A stretch of 17,962 nt of DNA from an uncultured Acidimicrobiaceae bacterium (GCA_903904615.1 CAIVDG010000079.1:1-17962); one strand, 5' to 3'; positions 1 through 7,337 are shown, counted from the stretch's first letter. Program-made: numbers and translations. Notes: generated from the letters alone by a model not told the origin.

Positions 1-161
1 GTTCGACCAATCATGTCCCATGCGTCGTGACCCGTAGCCAATACTTCGCCAGACTGACGGTTAACGGCGATAACGGATGGTTCGTTAAGAACAATTCCTT
101 TGCCCTTCATGTACACCAATGTGTTTGCTGTACCAAGGTCAATGGCCAAGTCACGTGCCAT
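1..161 (-). CDS. mreB: Rod shape-determining protein MreB, N-terminal fragment
   Basis: Only the first 53 residues are inside the window; the gene runs off the left edge. The translation begins MARDLAIDLGTANTLVY, the phosphate-1 nucleotide-binding loop of the actin/Hsp70 ATPase fold in the form typical of MreB, followed by the MreB-like stretch GIVLNEPSVIAV. MreB forms membrane-associated filaments on the inner face of the membrane and guides lateral cell-wall synthesis. The ATG shares its A with the TAA stop of the upstream small membrane protein (TAATG), so the two are probably translationally coupled. No strong Shine-Dalgarno sequence is visible. An Mbl-type paralogue cannot be excluded from the N-terminus alone. 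Confidence 0.9.
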   Translation of the reverse strand, partial: MARDLAIDLGTANTLVYMKGKGIVLNEPSVIAVNRQSGEVLATGHDAWDMIGR

Positions 162-358
162 TAACGGCCCCATCTTTCATCGTTGTTGCGCTGCACAGAA
201 TTACGACGCGCTTCTGGTGAGAGCGCATCGATGTGACGACGGAACTGTGCGATGCCGTCATCAATTCGGCTCTTACGGTGATCGAGATACACCAGCGTGA
301 GAAGAAGCGAACCAGAGATAATTGCCATGACCCAGAAAAAGCCAGTGATAAATGACAT
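161..358 (-). CDS. Small single-pass membrane protein upstream of mreB
   Basis: A 65-residue protein of unknown function. After the ATG at 358 it has one hydrophobic segment (about residues 3-25, rich in F, I, L, V) and then a basic/acidic cytoplasmic-looking tail with an RRHIDALSPEARRN stretch. It starts 5 bases after the moaE stop and its own stop overlaps the mreB start, so it sits inside a moaE / orf / mreB unit. The frame stays open upstream to 439, but that extension lies inside moaE and is not hydrophobic in a useful way, so the start at 358 was preferred. No recognisable domain. The position suggests a link to cell envelope or MreB function, but this is inference only. Confidence 0.6.
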   Translation of the reverse strand: MSFITGFFWVMAIISGSLLLTLVYLDHRKSRIDDGIAQFRRHIDALSPEARRNSVQRNNDERWGR

Positions 359-363
359 GGCAA

Positions 364-843
364 TCACTGCGTGCCACCCACAGATGACGGAGAAACAACA
401 TCGTGTGCACCTGTTCCCCAATTGGAGCCACCCGCCCAATTTTCCTTCTTCCAGATTGGTGCGCTTTCCTTCAACGCATCAATTGCAAAACGCGCCGCGT
501 CGAATGCAACGGGGCGATGCGCAGATGACACCGCAACAACAACAGAAGACTCGCCGAGTTCAAGAAGGCCGGTGCGATGCAAAATTGCGATGCGTCGTGC
601 ATCGGGAAAACGTCGCCGAGTTTCGGCGGCAATTTCGGTGAATACAGGAATGACTGCGTCGTCATATGCCTCGTACTCAAGTGATGTCACATCGGTACGA
701 CCATCAGCATGATCGCGCACAGTGCCAGAGAACAGCACCACAGCGCCACAGTCAGGCCGCACCGCCCACTGGTAGATGTCTGAAATAGGCAGTTCATGGG
801 GAGTGAGTTCACACCACTCGTCGCCATTCCCTGCTGTTGTCAT
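364..843 (-). CDS. moaE: Molybdopterin synthase catalytic (large) subunit MoaE
   Basis: 159 residues. MoaE with the thiocarboxylated small subunit MoaD converts cyclic pyranopterin monophosphate to molybdopterin in molybdenum cofactor synthesis. The diagnostic motif KESAPIWKKE lies at residues 125-134; K125 and K132 have the same spacing as the two active-site lysines of the E. coli enzyme. Upstream motifs are also family-like: GAVVLFSGTVRD at about 33-44 and LEYEAY at 55-60. The frame is open to 936, but ATG 843 is chosen because a TACGAT -10 hexamer lies exactly 6 bases upstream, as expected for a leaderless mRNA. A GGAGGAG also occurs 12 bases upstream, rather far for a Shine-Dalgarno sequence. 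No moaD or other molybdenum cofactor gene is visible in the window. Confidence 0.92.
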   Translation of the reverse strand: MTTAGNGDEWCELTPHELPISDIYQWAVRPDCGAVVLFSGTVRDHADGRTDVTSLEYEAYDDAVIPVFTEIAAETRRRFPDARRIAILHRTGLLELGESSVVVAVSSAHRPVAFDAARFAIDALKESAPIWKKENWAGGSNWGTGAHDVVSPSSVGGTQ

Positions 844-849
844 GGTGTC

Positions 850-855
850 ATCGTA
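850..855 (-). promoter_or_regulatory. Candidate -10 element (TACGAT) for leaderless moaE
   Basis: TACGAT matches TANNNT and ends 6 bases before the ATG at 843, which would place the transcription start on the start codon. No convincing -35 hexamer is visible, which is common in actinobacteria. Confidence 0.45.
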
Positions 856-913
856 CTCCTCCACCCTCATGCCATGTCTGTGATGGCGACACCACATGTC
901 CAAGAGTCGGCAG

Positions 914-919
914 TACTCT
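914..919 (+). promoter_or_regulatory. Candidate -10 element (TACTCT) for the 929 gene
   Basis: TACTCT lies 9 bases before GTG 929. The spacing is a little long for a perfect leaderless start, but it is the only TANNNT near this start, and it supports GTG 929 over ATG 896. Evidence is weak. Confidence 0.3.
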
Positions 920-928
920 TTCCCTCTT

Positions 929-1687
929 GTGACCACGGATGATTTTGAGAACCCCGACTCATCGCCCGTTCCCCATTACGAACGTGGGTGGCGCCACCCG
1001 GCCGAGTTCGCCGATGCCGAACGTTCACGACACTTAGGGACAGCCCCACCGCTTGGACGGCGACTCACAGCACTCGCAGTCATTGCGAGCGTTCTCACCT
1101 CCGTTGTTGTCCTGACCGTTGCAATTCCGAAGGGAATTGAGGAATACGCCCAGTTCGAAGCGGATTCAGCAATCACCACCACAACGATTGTTCGCGTCAA
1201 GGGCTCTGTTCAATCCTCTCTGGCTGTTCTCCGTGGCCCTCACGGCACAACGTCGGCCCTCTCTCTTGGCAACAATCAGTGGCTCGTGGCATCAGAGTCC
1301 GTTGCGGTGAAGAAATCTTCTGCACTGACGAATCAGAACTACACCGTGGTGCGTACCAACAATGCTCTTGGCCTTGCAGTGATCGCAGTGAAAAACGGGA
1401 CAGAGTTACCAGCTGTTGATACATCGCACATGATGAGCGCGCTGAACTCGCACGAGTTACCGAAGTACCAAATAATGGATGCGTTCCGATCACATGAAGT
1501 TGCCCCTGAACCAAGCATCTCCTTACAACAGGCCACCAATGCGCACCCGGTCAACATGGCGAGCCCCATCAAAGGACTTGCAGCAGTCATGAACCGCGAG
1601 GGCCATCTGGTCGGAGTTTTGGTCCGACGAGAACATGCTGAATGGGCACTGACGCGACAAGCGTTCTTGTCCATTGCCACACCATGA
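929..1687 (+). CDS. Membrane-anchored, degenerate trypsin-like protein
   Basis: 252 residues from GTG 929; an alternative ATG at 896 adds 11 residues and has no visible ribosome site. The cytoplasmic N-terminus carries YERGWRHPAEF (about residues 18-27), a tryptophan-histidine-proline motif I associate with actinobacterial membrane-bound S1C proteases. A single transmembrane helix follows at about 46-66, so the rest should be extracytoplasmic. The outer domain keeps a chymotrypsin-like layout: WLVAS near 118-122 where the His strand would be, GLAVIAV at 148-154 where families have DLAV, and a late REGHLVGVLV strand. The usual HV, DLAV and GNSGGP catalytic motifs are not seen, so it is probably not an active protease. 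It precedes the PF10103 gene by 29 bases on the same strand. The fold assignment is inference. Confidence 0.6.
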   Translation: MTTDDFENPDSSPVPHYERGWRHPAEFADAERSRHLGTAPPLGRRLTALAVIASVLTSVVVLTVAIPKGIEEYAQFEADSAITTTTIVRVKGSVQSSLAVLRGPHGTTSALSLGNNQWLVASESVAVKKSSALTNQNYTVVRTNNALGLAVIAVKNGTELPAVDTSHMMSALNSHELPKYQIMDAFRSHEVAPEPSISLQQATNAHPVNMASPIKGLAAVMNREGHLVGVLVRREHAEWALTRQAFLSIATP

Positions 1688-1704
1688 CAACAACAGTTTG
1701 CACC

Positions 1705-1710
1705 TAACCT
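1705..1710 (+). promoter_or_regulatory. Candidate -10 element (TAACCT) for the leaderless PF10103 gene
   Basis: TAACCT ends 6 bases before the ATG at 1717 (GACGTC between). There is no Shine-Dalgarno sequence in this gap, so a leaderless transcript starting on the ATG is the simplest reading. Confidence 0.45.
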
Positions 1711-1716
1711 GACGTC

Positions 1717-2895
1717 ATGGCAGATGGAGATTCCACACCCCCAAATCCATTTGGTGGGCTTCCGTTCTTTAACGACATGATGCGTGCCATGTCGCAACAA
1801 GGTCCACTCAACTGGGACCTGGCGCAACAATTTGCACAGCTTGGTGCAGTGGGTGATTCTGCAGACCCTGAGCCCGATACATCAACGCGACTCGCGTACA
1901 ACGCTCTTGCCGATATTGCCGACATGCATGTTCGCGAGATCACCATGCTGTCGACAGGTCCAAGAGACTCACACTCGGAAATTCTCACCACCACGCGCGC
2001 TCGCTGGGCTCACCGCACGCTGTCAGACCTCCGTCCGCTCTTCACCGACCTCGCAACCGCTCTCAGCACACGAGGCGACACAGTCGAGACACCCGATGAC
2101 CCCATGGCTGCCATGCTGGGAAATCTGTCCAACATGATGGCCCCCGCCATGATGGGAATGTCCATTGGGTCCATGGTGGGAGCTCTTGCTGCTCACGCGC
2201 TTGGCCAGTACGAATTGCCCCTCGCACGTCCACACGCTTCCGAAATTCTCATCGTGTCGTCATCGGTCGATGCGTTTGCACACGAGTGGAGTATTGCCAC
2301 CGACGACCTTCGCATGTGGGTGCTCATTCATGAACTCACATCTCATGCCGTTCTCGCTACGCCCGCAATCCACAATGGACTCATGGCCATCGTGCAACGC
2401 CACGTGTCGGCGTTTCGACCCGATCCGCAGGCCCTTGTGGAAAGCATCGGCGAACTTGACCCCACGGACGCTGATGCACTCACCCGCATTCAATCGTTGT
2501 TCTCCGACCCCATGGTCCTTATGGGCGCGGTTCGCACATCGGAACAAGAAGCAATGGCGCCCGTACTCGATGCCTACGTTGCAGCTGTTTCTGGTTACAT
2601 CGATTTTGTTGTCGACACCGTCAGCTCACGCTTATTGGGAACATCATCACCAATTGCCGAAGCTGTGCGACGTCGACGAGCCGAATACGGATCAGATGCA
2701 CAACTTATTGAACGCCTGCTCGGTATCTCCACATCCCGCGCTCAACAAGTGCGGGGCCGGGCGTTTATTGATGGAGTGGTCGAGCGTGCTGGTGCGCCTG
2801 CGTTACAAGCGATGCTCACCGACGCAGCGCAACTACCTACTCCGAACGAAGTGGACGCCCCCGGTTTGTGGCTCGCTCGCCTCGAAGTGTCGTAA
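1717..2895 (+). CDS. PF10103 (zincin-like) family protein with altered HExxH motif
   Basis: 392 residues. It resembles the actinobacterial DUF2342 / Zincin_2 group, often annotated as putative hydrolase or as F420-biosynthesis-associated. Supporting features are the N-terminal NPFGGLPFFNDMM, the glycine/methionine-rich MLGNLSNMMAPAMMGMSIGS segment at about residues 131-150, and the C-terminal LPTPNEVDAPGLWLARLE, where family members normally end. The metal-binding site normally reads HExxH; here residues 205-210 are H-E-L-T-S-H, so the second ligand position holds Ser209 with a His just after it. That argues for lost or altered zinc binding. The last 59 bases overlap the convergent MFS gene, yet the C-terminus looks natural. 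The start is supported by the leaderless -10 element and by the lack of any other good start. Confidence 0.8.
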   Translation: MADGDSTPPNPFGGLPFFNDMMRAMSQQGPLNWDLAQQFAQLGAVGDSADPEPDTSTRLAYNALADIADMHVREITMLSTGPRDSHSEILTTTRARWAHRTLSDLRPLFTDLATALSTRGDTVETPDDPMAAMLGNLSNMMAPAMMGMSIGSMVGALAAHALGQYELPLARPHASEILIVSSSVDAFAHEWSIATDDLRMWVLIHELTSHAVLATPAIHNGLMAIVQRHVSAFRPDPQALVESIGELDPTDADALTRIQSLFSDPMVLMGAVRTSEQEAMAPVLDAYVAAVSGYIDFVVDTVSSRLLGTSSPIAEAVRRRRAEYGSDAQLIERLLGISTSRAQQVRGRAFIDGVVERAGAPALQAMLTDAAQLPTPNEVDAPGLWLARLEVS

Positions 2896-4078
2896 GTCCG
2901 CCGGACATACGCACAAAAACTGCCACGCCTACCAGCCCGGACACTCCGATACAGGCAAAACCAAGCCAGCCAGCGGGTCGGAAGATGACAGGCATGAGAC
3001 CACCCACGACCCATGCAATCTGGTTTTGAGTTTCAAACTTTGAAAATGCTCGACCTCTGTTTGCATCGGGTGCCCCGCTCTGCACCACCGACTCAAACGC
3101 AAGTCGACAAATTGCGGCTGCCGCATTCACAGCAGAAGCAAGAACAATTCCGGCCACAATTCGACCACTAAAGGCAGCGCCAACTCCCACAATTCCTACG
3201 AACAACAATGACGACATAATCATCCACTGCTCACGCATTCGTCGTCGCAAAGTGGGCCCAACAAAGTTTGCGCCAAGTGTTGCGAGACCAGACAACGAAA
3301 TTGCCAGACCAAACCACAACGTGCCTGCAGTTTCGTTGCGTAGCCAAAACGCCAGGTGGAAGAAATTGAATCCAACAATTCCTCGAAGAACGCGAATGGC
3401 GACGGCCGCGCGTAGAACTTCCGGGGAATGCAACTCTTCAATTTCCAGGCGTTCTGCTGGCTTGTCTGCAATCACCGTCTTTGGAAGTCGGTACGCATTC
3501 AGTGATGCAAAGAGATAAGCAAAGACGCCTAGGCCTAGACACAAACGCGCATCGATTAATTGCAACAGACCCGCAGGAACCGCAACGACGAACCCGGTGA
3601 TACCCGCAATTTGACCCAACTTGCTATTGATGTTGACCAATTCGTCATCGTTCTCAACGATGGTGGGCACAATTGCAGATTTCGCAATTGCGTACGTCTT
3701 TTGCAGAATCAGTGCAGCAAACGCCAAGGGGAAAAGTGCAAACGAATCGAGCGATTGGGACATACCAACAAGTACCAGAGCACGCAGGAGCCCAACCAAG
3801 ATGACCACCATGCGTTGTCCACCGCGCAGGCGATCAATGGCAGGCCCAACAAATGGAGCAATAAAGACAAACGGCGCCATGCTGACGGCAAGAAAGAGAA
3901 TGACCTTTGTTCGCGCGGCGCCAACGGGAACAGACAAGAAGAAGGAATCGGCCAACGCAATTGTCATGGCTGCTTCACCCGCAACCATCAAAGAATGAGT
4001 TCGCCCTAATCGCTTGACGGGCGAAGGCGGCGGTAGCCCATACTCGTTGTCTCTAGGTGTTTTCCGCCGTGTTGCCAC
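2837..4078 (-). CDS. Major facilitator superfamily transporter
   Basis: 413 residues with about twelve hydrophobic segments, the first near residues 31-51 (after LGRTHSL) and the last near 376-396. There is a longer hydrophilic loop around 205-225 that would separate two six-helix halves. This is the layout of MFS permeases. The substrate cannot be told; the sequence most resembles the drug-efflux-like branch, but that is only an impression. The start is GTG 4078, with a TAGTAT -10 hexamer exactly 6 bases upstream that overlaps the regulator stop codon. The gene lies 9 bases after the RegX3-like gene, so it may be co-transcribed with the phosphate-sensing genes and also have its own promoter. 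The final 59 bases run antisense to the PF10103 gene. Confidence 0.82.
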   Translation of the reverse strand: MATRRKTPRDNEYGLPPPSPVKRLGRTHSLMVAGEAAMTIALADSFFLSVPVGAARTKVILFLAVSMAPFVFIAPFVGPAIDRLRGGQRMVVILVGLLRALVLVGMSQSLDSFALFPLAFAALILQKTYAIAKSAIVPTIVENDDELVNINSKLGQIAGITGFVVAVPAGLLQLIDARLCLGLGVFAYLFASLNAYRLPKTVIADKPAERLEIEELHSPEVLRAAVAIRVLRGIVGFNFFHLAFWLRNETAGTLWFGLAISLSGLATLGANFVGPTLRRRMREQWMIMSSLLFVGIVGVGAAFSGRIVAGIVLASAVNAAAAICRLAFESVVQSGAPDANRGRAFSKFETQNQIAWVVGGLMPVIFRPAGWLGFACIGVSGLVGVAVFVRMSGGLTTLRGERATNRGRPLRSE

Positions 4079-4084
4079 GTGGCG

Positions 4085-4090
4085 ATACTA
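4085..4090 (-). promoter_or_regulatory. Candidate internal -10 element (TAGTAT) for the MFS gene
   Basis: TAGTAT includes the TAG stop of the response regulator and ends 6 bases before GTG 4078. It suggests an internal, leaderless promoter that would let the transporter be made apart from the upstream operon. Confidence 0.4.
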
Positions 4091-4792
4091 CGCCGAACGG
4101 GGCTTTTCGTATTTGTATCCCAAGCCTCGAATGGTGACAATTCGAGTTGGTTGCGCGGGGTCGTCTTCCACCTTGGTACGCAAACGCTTGATGTGAACAT
4201 CGAGTGTCTTCGTGTCGCCAACGTAATCACTGCCCCACACGCGATCAATGAGTACATCTCGTGGCAAAACTCGCCCTGCATTGGCGAGCAAAATGTGAAG
4301 CAATTCAAATTCTTTCAAAGGCAATTTGTGAACATCGCCGCGGATGACCACGTTGTGTTCGTCTGGGTCGAGAGCAACGTCTCCTACTTGCAATGAACCG
4401 GAGGATAACTCTCCACCACGATCCGACGGAGCACGACGAAGGACTGCACGAATTCGTGCAGTGAGTTCGCGAAGGCGATACGGCTTAGTGACGTAGTCGT
4501 CTGCACCCACTTCAAGACCAACAACTGTGTCAATCTCGGCACCTTTCGCCGTCACCATGATGATGGGCGTCAAGGTTTTCTTACGTAGTTGACGACATAC
4601 GTCAATTCCCGACATACGCGGCAACATGACGTCCAACAAGATGACATCGGGTTTTACGATTTCGTACATCTCGAGTGCCTGCACTCCGTCGCGAGCAATC
4701 TCTACACGAAACCCCTCGCGTTTCAGCCCAACTTTGAGGGCTTCAACAAATGACTCTTCGTCTTCTACAACCAAAATGGTGGGATTAGTCAT
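4088..4792 (-). CDS. regX3: OmpR/PhoB-family response regulator, RegX3-like
   Basis: 234 residues from ATG 4792. The receiver domain (about 1-120) has the acidic pair E10-D11, phosphoacceptor D54 in LLDVMLP, T81 and K103, so all phosphorylation residues are present. The C-terminal winged-helix domain (about 135-230) ends with the typical VWGSDY, TLDVHIKRLRTK and RGLGYKYE. It should bind direct-repeat DNA sites as the output of the adjacent SenX3-like kinase, probably controlling phosphate-starvation genes. Upstream ATGs at 4810 and 4813 exist; 4792 is chosen because MTNPTILVVEDE is the usual N-terminus and it gives a short 8-base overlap with the kinase end. A PhoP/PhoB label would fit almost as well. 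Confidence 0.9.
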   Translation of the reverse strand: MTNPTILVVEDEESFVEALKVGLKREGFRVEIARDGVQALEMYEIVKPDVILLDVMLPRMSGIDVCRQLRKKTLTPIIMVTAKGAEIDTVVGLEVGADDYVTKPYRLRELTARIRAVLRRAPSDRGGELSSGSLQVGDVALDPDEHNVVIRGDVHKLPLKEFELLHILLANAGRVLPRDVLIDRVWGSDYVGDTKTLDVHIKRLRTKVEDDPAQPTRIVTIRGLGYKYEKPRSA

Positions 4793-5948
4793 GGCGATCT
4801 GCTCGTTCATCATTAGTCACCATGGTGGTACCGCCGAACTCCTTTTGGCGAGGCAAAGTAAGCGAAAACGTTGATCCTTCACCTTCTCGTGACTTCACGT
4901 TCACCTCACCGCCATGATTAGTGGCCACATGCCGGACAATGGAGAGCCCAAGACCAGTTCCACCAGTGTCGCGACTGCGGGCGCGATCCACCCTGTAGAA
5001 GCGTTCAAAGATTCGGTCGATGCTTGCAACGGGGATCCCCACGCCGCGGTCAATGACCTCAATCACAACATGAGTATCGGATGTAACGATTTGAACCTTT
5101 ACGTCACTGTTGTCATGGCTGTACTTGATGGCGTTGTCCACCAGGTTTCCTACAGCTGAGAGCAACTGGAAGCGATCTCCAATGATTGTGGCATCGCCAT
5201 CGGTGGGAGAGAACTTGACCGCCACCTTGCGCTTGTTCGCTAATGGTTGCGAACGTTCTATTGCATCACGAACAACATCGTTGGCGTCCACAGGGGCGAC
5301 GTCCATTTCGCCACCTAATTCAATGCGCGAGAGTTCGAGAAGTTCGTCAATTGTGATTGCCATACGATGACTTTCCATTACCATTCTGCGCACCAAGGTC
5401 TTCACGAGTTCATCTTCTGTCTCGCCCTCGAGAGTTTCAGCAAGAACCGAGATAGCGCCAACCGGCGTTTTCAGTTCATGACTGACATTGGCAACAAAGT
5501 CGGTCCGCACCTGGTCAAGACGCCAACGCTCGGTGATGTCTTCTACCGTGATGACGGCCCCAGTGCTGATGGACGGCACTGCACTAACCACCAGCACGCG
5601 AAGTGGTGGTCCCACTAGTTCCATTTGTTCTGTGACGGCCGAACCAGAAACTGCGAATCGCGATAAACGTTCGATAACAGCGTCAATGAGTACAGCTTCG
5701 TGACGAGCACCAGATGCGTCGCGTGCCACAGAGTTTCTGAACTGTTCGCGACCATCAACATCAACGACGACCACACCAAGCGGAAGCGAATCCAAAATGG
5801 CATCAACCGGAAGTGCTGGTGAGTGGTCGCTGTGAGTTGGCGCTAGTTCGGCAAACATTCGACGTTTCTGTTCGCGAGTAGCCACAACGCGAAACACGAT
5901 GGCAAGAGCCCACCCGCAAACAGCGAGGACGGTGAGAAATGCAGTCAT
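4785..5948 (-). CDS. senX3: Sensor histidine kinase, SenX3/PhoR-like
   Basis: 387 residues. It has one transmembrane helix (about 3-22) and no extracytoplasmic sensor loop, then a PAS-like region (about 48-138, LPLGVVVVDVDG). The HisKA dimerisation domain has the phosphoacceptor H157 in FVANVSHELKTP. The HATPase domain shows an N box (NLVDNAIKYS), G1 (DRGVGI), F box (FERFYR) and G2 (GGTGLGLSI). It should autophosphorylate and pass phosphate to the overlapping response regulator. In actinobacteria such kinases have no obvious ligand domain and are thought to sense phosphate through the Pst/PhoU complex; phoU lies directly upstream with an 18-base gap. The 3' end overlaps the regulator gene by 8 bases. 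Confidence 0.9.
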   Translation of the reverse strand: MTAFLTVLAVCGWALAIVFRVVATREQKRRMFAELAPTHSDHSPALPVDAILDSLPLGVVVVDVDGREQFRNSVARDASGARHEAVLIDAVIERLSRFAVSGSAVTEQMELVGPPLRVLVVSAVPSISTGAVITVEDITERWRLDQVRTDFVANVSHELKTPVGAISVLAETLEGETEDELVKTLVRRMVMESHRMAITIDELLELSRIELGGEMDVAPVDANDVVRDAIERSQPLANKRKVAVKFSPTDGDATIIGDRFQLLSAVGNLVDNAIKYSHDNSDVKVQIVTSDTHVVIEVIDRGVGIPVASIDRIFERFYRVDRARSRDTGGTGLGLSIVRHVATNHGGEVNVKSREGEGSTFSLTLPRQKEFGGTTMVTNDERADRHD

Positions 5949-5966
5949 GTCTCGCTTAGCTTGCCA

Positions 5967-6695
5967 TCAAGCGGGCGGCGACTGAACGATAGGAAATTCT
6001 CCGGTGTCGTTTCCTGAACGAAAACGAGCCGCACCTTTATGTTCCGGCAACCACCCAGTAACGATGTATTGGACACGCTCACCAATGTTTACTGCGTGGT
6101 CACCAATTCGTTCGTAGAAGCGAGCGACCATGGCCATCTGGATAGCAACCTGCAAGTCGATACGCGTATCGGCATGGCTTTCAAAAATGGTGCGCACGAA
6201 TTCGCGCTGAAGACCATCGAGGAACGAATCCATGTCGTCGATTGCAGCAGCTTTTGCAGCGTCATTTTCCTCGAACGATTCAAGTGCAGCGGAGAACAGC
6301 TGTTGCGCTTGTTCGCTCATGCGACTGATGAGACCGCGCATACGTGGGTCTAGGTCGTGGCCGTAGATCTTGCGAGCAGCCTTGCAAATGTTCACGGTTA
6401 GGTCGGCGGAACGCTCAATGTCGCCAACCATTTTCACGATGGCCACCAATTGACGAAGGTCTCCGGCGACAGGTGCCTGCAATGCCAACAGTTGGTAGCA
6501 ACGCTCTTCGAGCTCTATGGACAATGAATCGATCTCGTCGTCATGTTGAATGAGGGCGTTTGCCCCGTCTAGGTCGCCATTCAAAAGCACAGCGGTGGCG
6601 CGAGGAATTGCTTCAATCACTGCCGCGGCAAGTCGAGCAAGTTCCATTCGGACTTTGTCGAGTTCGAGATGAAATCCTCTACGTAGTTCGTCCAT
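5967..6695 (-). CDS. phoU: Phosphate signalling protein PhoU
   Basis: 242 residues, the usual PhoU length, predicted all-helical with the two repeated three-helix bundles of the family. Each repeat carries the metal-binding signature: residues 92-98 (DIERSAD) and 195-199 (ERIGD, within RFYERIGDHAVNIGE). PhoU is a cytoplasmic adaptor that links phosphate uptake to the histidine kinase and holds it in the phosphatase state when phosphate is plentiful. The start ATG 6695 has an AAAGG about 8 bases upstream. It is the first gene of the phoU / senX3 / regX3 / MFS run. No pstSCAB genes are in the window. PhoU-domain proteins sometimes serve other transporters, but the kinase/regulator context makes the phosphate role likely. 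Confidence 0.93.
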   Translation of the reverse strand: MDELRRGFHLELDKVRMELARLAAAVIEAIPRATAVLLNGDLDGANALIQHDDEIDSLSIELEERCYQLLALQAPVAGDLRQLVAIVKMVGDIERSADLTVNICKAARKIYGHDLDPRMRGLISRMSEQAQQLFSAALESFEENDAAKAAAIDDMDSFLDGLQREFVRTIFESHADTRIDLQVAIQMAMVARFYERIGDHAVNIGERVQYIVTGWLPEHKGAARFRSGNDTGEFPIVQSPPA

Positions 6696-6780
6696 CAGAC
6701 ACGCCTTTCGGTGATGTAAGTCGTCATTCGAATTCCCTCAGACCCTTATGGAGTGGCAATTCGCAAACGACCGAAATTCT

Positions 6781-7047
6781 TTAGATTTCGTAGTTCGGGT
6801 CGCCCATGTCCCATTCAATGGAGATGAGTTCGCGCTCGGCATCGCGCACGATGCGAGCCATGTTGCGGCGGAATTGCGGGTCGTCACGAGGCAGCAGAAC
6901 GAGGCGTGCAAGAACGCGGGCACGGAACTCTTCCACCAGGGTTTGGTCGCCGTAATCGCCGTAGACCTCCCAATGAGGAGAGACTGGGCCGAGATACACA
7001 ATGCGAGCGTGAGCCTTTGGCGCTTCCTGAGTCTGGATGTCTGACAT
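6781..7047 (-). CDS. Small conserved-looking protein of unknown function
   Basis: 88 residues, soluble, with no signal peptide or membrane segment. It starts with a polar region, then an aromatic patch (about residues 24-35, with PHWEVYGDYGD), then an amphipathic, arginine-rich helical region (LVEEFRARVLARL and RRNMARIVRDAERE), and ends in the acidic tail WDMGDPNYEI. ATG 7047 is chosen over the in-frame ATG at 7077 because GGAGG lies 4 bases upstream of it. I do not recognise a family. It is on the same strand as phoU, 85 bases before it, but that gap leaves room for a separate promoter. The good ribosome site and balanced composition support a real gene. Confidence 0.65.
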   Translation of the reverse strand: MSDIQTQEAPKAHARIVYLGPVSPHWEVYGDYGDQTLVEEFRARVLARLVLLPRDDPQFRRNMARIVRDAERELISIEWDMGDPNYEI

Positions 7048-7257
7048 GGTGCCTCCGATTGGCTGAGACTTGCGCACTGCAAGTATCGAAATTCAGTGTG
7101 ACCAAAGTGTATCGGGCAAAAAAGGGTTCGGTTTTGATGCGATTTTGTCCCGATTTCATTGGTTATTTTTCTCACCCCTGTGGATAAGACAGATTTTTAA
7201 CGAACCTTTACCAAGTCGAGGCACGCGTGGCAGAAAATCGTGCTTGACTGAAGTTGC

Positions 7258-7287
7258 GGGAACTTCCCGTCATGACTCGGCGTCAAA
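7258..7287 (+). promoter_or_regulatory. Candidate ECF-sigma-type promoter overlapping a palindrome, upstream of whiB
   Basis: GGGAAC at 7258-7263 is followed after 17 bases by CGTC at 7281-7284 (CGTCAAA), close to the GGGAAT/GGAAC and CGTT pattern of SigR/SigE-type ECF promoters. The -35 part lies inside a perfect inverted repeat, CGGGAA-C-TTCCCG at 7257-7269. Transcription would start near 7291, giving a leader of about 47 bases with the ribosome site before 7338. A TTGACT at 7244 has no matching -10 element. This is inference from pattern only. The rest of 7048-7337 shows no convincing gene. Confidence 0.35.
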
Positions 7288-7337
7288 CAGACACCGACCG
7301 AGAGTGAGACCAACCAGGGATCACAGCGAGGAGAGCC

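Noticed and set aside
2165..3043. 292-residue plus-strand frame within and beyond the PF10103 gene
   Set aside because: It is a +1 frame shadow with abundant Cys/His/Ser and no domain; the PF10103 frame explains the sequence.
6696..6780. ATTCGAAT / GAATTC palindromes before phoU
   Set aside because: Short AT-rich palindromes with no matching -35/-10 arrangement or repeat partner; could be chance.
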